A stretch of 64,000 nt of DNA from an uncultured SAR116 cluster alpha proteobacterium (GTDB lineage: Bacteria; Pseudomonadota; Alphaproteobacteria; Puniceispirillales; GCA-002684695). Location: positions 1-64,000 of the forward strand of contig CACBIM010000005.1 of the NCBI GenBank assembly GCA_902539295.1, written 5' to 3'. Positions 61,649 to 64,000 of this stretch are shown one piece after another. The notes under the pieces are model-generated. The model was not told where the DNA came from, did no database searches, and saw only the letters and a program-made list of their open reading frames with translations. Position 1 is the stretch's first letter; each line of letters begins with the position of its first letter. The position numbers and the translations under genes were made by a program.

Positions 61649-62788
61649 ATGTCTAATTTGAGAGTAGCATACGTAATTAATGATGCAGCTTTTTTTGTTA
61701 GCCACAGATTACCTTTAGCCCTTTCTACAATTCAAAAAGGTGGAAAAGTTATTGTCATTACAGGGCAAAATATAAATAAAATTCTAGAAGATGAGGCTAT
61801 TGATACCCTAAGAAAGAATAAAATCGAATATAAATGTTGTATGTTTAGTCAAGGATTTATTAATCCAATTTTTGAAATAGTAGGTCTTTTTCAATTAATC
61901 TATTTTTTATGGGTTTTTAGACCAACAACAGTTCATTCGGTTACATCAAAAGGTAATTTTATGGCAGCTATAGCTCTAAATTTTATAAAAAAAACTAAAA
62001 TCATAATTTCAATTTCTGGTTTGGGAACAATATTTACTGGTCATACCACTTTAAAAAAATCAATTTTTTTATTTATATATAAATCAATATTAAAAATTTT
62101 ATACTTCAGACTGAATTATACTATAATTTTTCAAAATCAAGATGATTTTAAAAAACTTGAAACAATACTAAACCTTAATTCAAACAATGTAGTATTTGTT
62201 CCTGGCTCTGGTGTAAATACGACATATATGTCACCACTGAAAAATAAAACTGAAGAAATGAATATTTTACTTCCTGCAAGAATACTATTTGAAAAAGGAA
62301 TTTATGAATTTTTTGAAGCTGCAAAGATTGTTAAAAACAAGAACTTAAAAGCTAATTTTTACATTGTTGGAGACAATAATAGTCTAAACCCATCATGTAT
62401 AAAAAAAGAAGAAATAAACTCTTGGGTTAAACAGGGTTTCATTCATTACCTTGATTATCAAAAAGACATAAAAAGTTTATATGATAAAACTAGAATTGTA
62501 TGTTTGCCCTCTTGGAGGGAGGGTTTTCCTAAAGTTTTAATGGAAGCTGCATCTTGTGGAATTCCCACAGTAACAACTGATGTCCCAGGGTGTAGAGATG
62601 CGATAATTGATAAAAAAACAGGTTTCCTGGTTCCATTAAAAAACCCAAAGGCCATTGCTGATAAAATTGAAATTTTAATCAAAAACAAAGAACTCCAAAA
62701 ACGAATGGGTAAGGCTGGTAGATTACTAGCGATAAGAAAATTTGACTTGAAAACTATTATTCCTCAAATAGTAAATCTTTATGTATAG
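61649..62788 (+). CDS. Family 4 glycosyltransferase (PglA-like)
   Basis: A 379-residue GT4 protein: VAYVINDAAFFVSHRLPLAL at the start, VHSVTSKGNFMAAIAL, SISGLGTIF, VPGSGVNTTYM, LLPARILFEKGI and the C-terminal WREGFPKVLMEAASCGIPT with the E-x7-E motif. This pattern is that of PglA/WbnE-like HexNAc or galactose transferases. Follows tviB by 15 bases. Confidence 0.87.
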   Translation: MSNLRVAYVINDAAFFVSHRLPLALSTIQKGGKVIVITGQNINKILEDEAIDTLRKNKIEYKCCMFSQGFINPIFEIVGLFQLIYFLWVFRPTTVHSVTSKGNFMAAIALNFIKKTKIIISISGLGTIFTGHTTLKKSIFLFIYKSILKILYFRLNYTIIFQNQDDFKKLETILNLNSNNVVFVPGSGVNTTYMSPLKNKTEEMNILLPARILFEKGIYEFFEAAKIVKNKNLKANFYIVGDNNSLNPSCIKKEEINSWVKQGFIHYLDYQKDIKSLYDKTRIVCLPSWREGFPKVLMEAASCGIPTVTTDVPGCRDAIIDKKTGFLVPLKNPKAIADKIEILIKNKELQKRMGKAGRLLAIRKFDLKTIIPQIVNLYV

Positions 62789-62830
62789 TAATAATTTAAT
62801 TCAGTTTATTAATTAAGATTGGTATTTGAA

Positions 62831-64000
62831 TTGATTTATTTATTTTGCAAAAATACGATTAAAGAATTCTTTTTATTTTTAAATACCAAATCATATTTCC
62901 AAAGAATTTTAATTTTAATTTGGACGTTATTGCCTTTTTTTATGATGATAAGTAAATCTTTAACTGACTTATTTATCGTTTTAATAGCAATATCATTTAT
63001 TTTTTCTTCTATTTTTAAATTTTCCTGGAATTGGTTAAACACAAGCTGGATAAGATTAGCAATTCTTTTTTTGCTCTTCTCATGCATATCTGCCAGTATT
63101 TCATCACTTTTTGTTGTGTCTTTTAGCAATGGCTTTGCTTGGATAAGGTTCCCATTATTTGCTGGAGCAATTTCATTTTGGTTAATTAAAGATAGAGAGG
63201 TTCTATACTTTGCTCTATTAATAAATTTTATATCAATTATATTTATTTTTCTTTTAATGGGTGTTGAAACTGTTTTCACAGATCATATTGCTTTTGAATG
63301 GCCATTTAGAAATCCTTTAAATGGACCATTTATTCATAAAATAGGAATTTTATTTTTTTGTGTTTCTTTTTTGATAGTTTTTTTAGAGTTAAAATATAAA
63401 ACACTAGCTTTATTTTTTATTTTTGTAAGTGTTATATTCTCTTTGTTATCAGGTCATCGTTCTGGTAGCTTTTCATTTATCATTATAATTTTTTTACTTT
63501 CATTTTGGCCAAGTTTTAAAATTAAAAGATCGCTATTTATAGTGTGTTTTTTCTTTATTGTTTTGCTCTTATATTTTTCATTTAATATTGAAAAATTAGA
63601 TAGATATCTTTTTGATATTTTCAATTTTTCTAATACTTCTCTATTGCAATATTTGGGTCAATGGAAAACAGGCTTAATAGTTTTCTTTGATAACCCAATC
63701 ATTGGTGTAGGTCCAACAAATGTTCAAAACTATTTGTCTGAAAACCTTATAGTGAATTATGATCCATTTAAAAATAATGAGCATCCTCATAATCACTATA
63801 TTCAAGCTTTTGCTGAAACTGGTTTGATAGGTGGAATTTTATATATTGCTATGTTTTTAAACATAACATTTACAAGTTTTAATAATACTAAAAATGAAAA
63901 AAATATAATAGAAAATCTAATTAATAAAGCTGTTTTTATAACTTGTATTTGTATATTTTGGCCATTTGCAAATAATTACGATTTATATGGTCAGCAACAA
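62831..64000 (+). CDS. O-antigen ligase/polymerase family membrane protein, 3' end outside window
   Basis: An open frame runs from the TAA at 62810-62812 to the window end, at least 390 residues from TTG 62831. It has about nine hydrophobic spans and a Wzy_C-type large loop with SGHRSGSF, NPIIGVGPTNVQNYL and HPHNHYIQAFAETGLIGG, the conserved H-N-x-x-L/Y loop of WaaL-like ligases and Wzy. It would ligate or polymerise lipid-linked glycan in the periplasm. TTG 62831 starts MIYLFCKNT, but no strong ribosome site is seen; TTG 62819 or ATG 62942 are alternatives. The minus-strand open frame 62836-63279 is its shadow. Confidence 0.8.
   Translation, partial: MIYLFCKNTIKEFFLFLNTKSYFQRILILIWTLLPFFMMISKSLTDLFIVLIAISFIFSSIFKFSWNWLNTSWIRLAILFLLFSCISASISSLFVVSFSNGFAWIRFPLFAGAISFWLIKDREVLYFALLINFISIIFIFLLMGVETVFTDHIAFEWPFRNPLNGPFIHKIGILFFCVSFLIVFLELKYKTLALFFIFVSVIFSLLSGHRSGSFSFIIIIFLLSFWPSFKIKRSLFIVCFFFIVLLLYFSFNIEKLDRYLFDIFNFSNTSLLQYLGQWKTGLIVFFDNPIIGVGPTNVQNYLSENLIVNYDPFKNNEHPHNHYIQAFAETGLIGGILYIAMFLNITFTSFNNTKNEKNIIENLINKAVFITCICIFWPFANNYDLYGQQQ

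Noticed and set aside
62836..63279. 147-residue minus-strand open frame
   Set aside because: It is antisense to a plus-strand frame with clear O-antigen-ligase motifs and hydrophobic spans. Its product is low-complexity, Lys/Ile-rich, and has no family pattern.
1..64000. CRISPR arrays, insertion sequences and phage genes
   Set aside because: I saw no regularly spaced direct repeats, no transposase or integrase motifs and no terminal inverted repeats. A repeat-finding program was not available to exclude weak cases.

Overview
The window is a continuous block of surface-glycan genes from a streamlined, very AT-rich bacterium (by eye below about 30% G+C). TGA is used as a stop throughout, spacing is tight and intergenic gaps are short. 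Heptose, Kdo-type and legionaminic-acid genes plus a flippase and polymerase/ligase-like membrane proteins point to a Gram-negative envelope (lipopolysaccharide or capsule). No ribosomal or other marker gene is present, so the organism cannot be fixed. A marine SAR11-like or similar low-GC plankton bacterium with a hypervariable polysaccharide island would fit. I saw no rRNA, tRNA, insertion sequence, phage gene or CRISPR array. No gap between genes exceeds 300 bases.

Layout. (1) 1-651: end of a phytanoyl-CoA-dioxygenase-type hydroxylase. (2) 740-7243, plus strand: a GDP-heptose operon (hddA, gmhA, hddC) with an epimerase, a ColD-like PLP protein that has His instead of the aminotransferase Lys, and a PtmE-type CBS-nucleotidyltransferase. 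(3) 15800-7244, minus strand, and 15926-22484, plus strand: two divergent operons that together hold most of a legionaminic-acid pathway (legB, legC, neuC/legG, neuB/legI, neuA/legF, ptmA). They also hold a HisH-HisF-WbpG amidotransferase set for an acetamidino group and several uncharacterised modifying enzymes. (4) 22491-30183: a sulfotransferase, then a set of cytidylyltransferase, SIS isomerase, large GT-B protein, 2-hydroxyacid dehydrogenase, epimerase and HAD phosphatase that matches no pathway I know, then an FkbM methyltransferase. (5) 30315-35386: a radical SAM protein, an HpcH/HpaI aldolase, a KdsB homologue and a GT-B transferase with HP and S/T motifs. This looks like an aldolase-based route to a CMP-activated ulosonic acid. 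(6) 35395-39504: CDP-glucose-derived deoxysugar genes (rfbG, an RmlC-like cupin, rfbF, a reductase) and a glycosyltransferase. (7) 39590-46175: epimerase, GT4, polymerase-like protein, and a DUF5989, carbamoyltransferase, SGNH and SxtJ set. (8) 46257-50442: alkaline-phosphatase-fold protein, GT2, gmd and fcl (GDP-fucose). (9) 50587-57072: gmhB-like phosphatase, methyltransferases, a MurJ-like flippase, FkbM proteins and a GT2. (10) 57324-64000: GT4, asparagine synthetase, UDP-HexNAc dehydrogenase, GT4 and an O-antigen ligase/polymerase cut by the window end.

Together the genes could supply GDP-heptose (possibly 3-deoxy), an amidinated legionaminic acid, up to two further CMP-activated acidic sugars, a CDP-6-deoxyhexose, GDP-fucose and a UDP-HexNAc uronate. 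They would also supply transferases, methyl, carbamoyl and sulfo decorations, a flippase and two polymerase/ligase candidates. The most novel parts are the two CMP-sugar modules at 23542-29313 and 32000-35386. All functional statements rest on motif reading and gene context, not on database searches.
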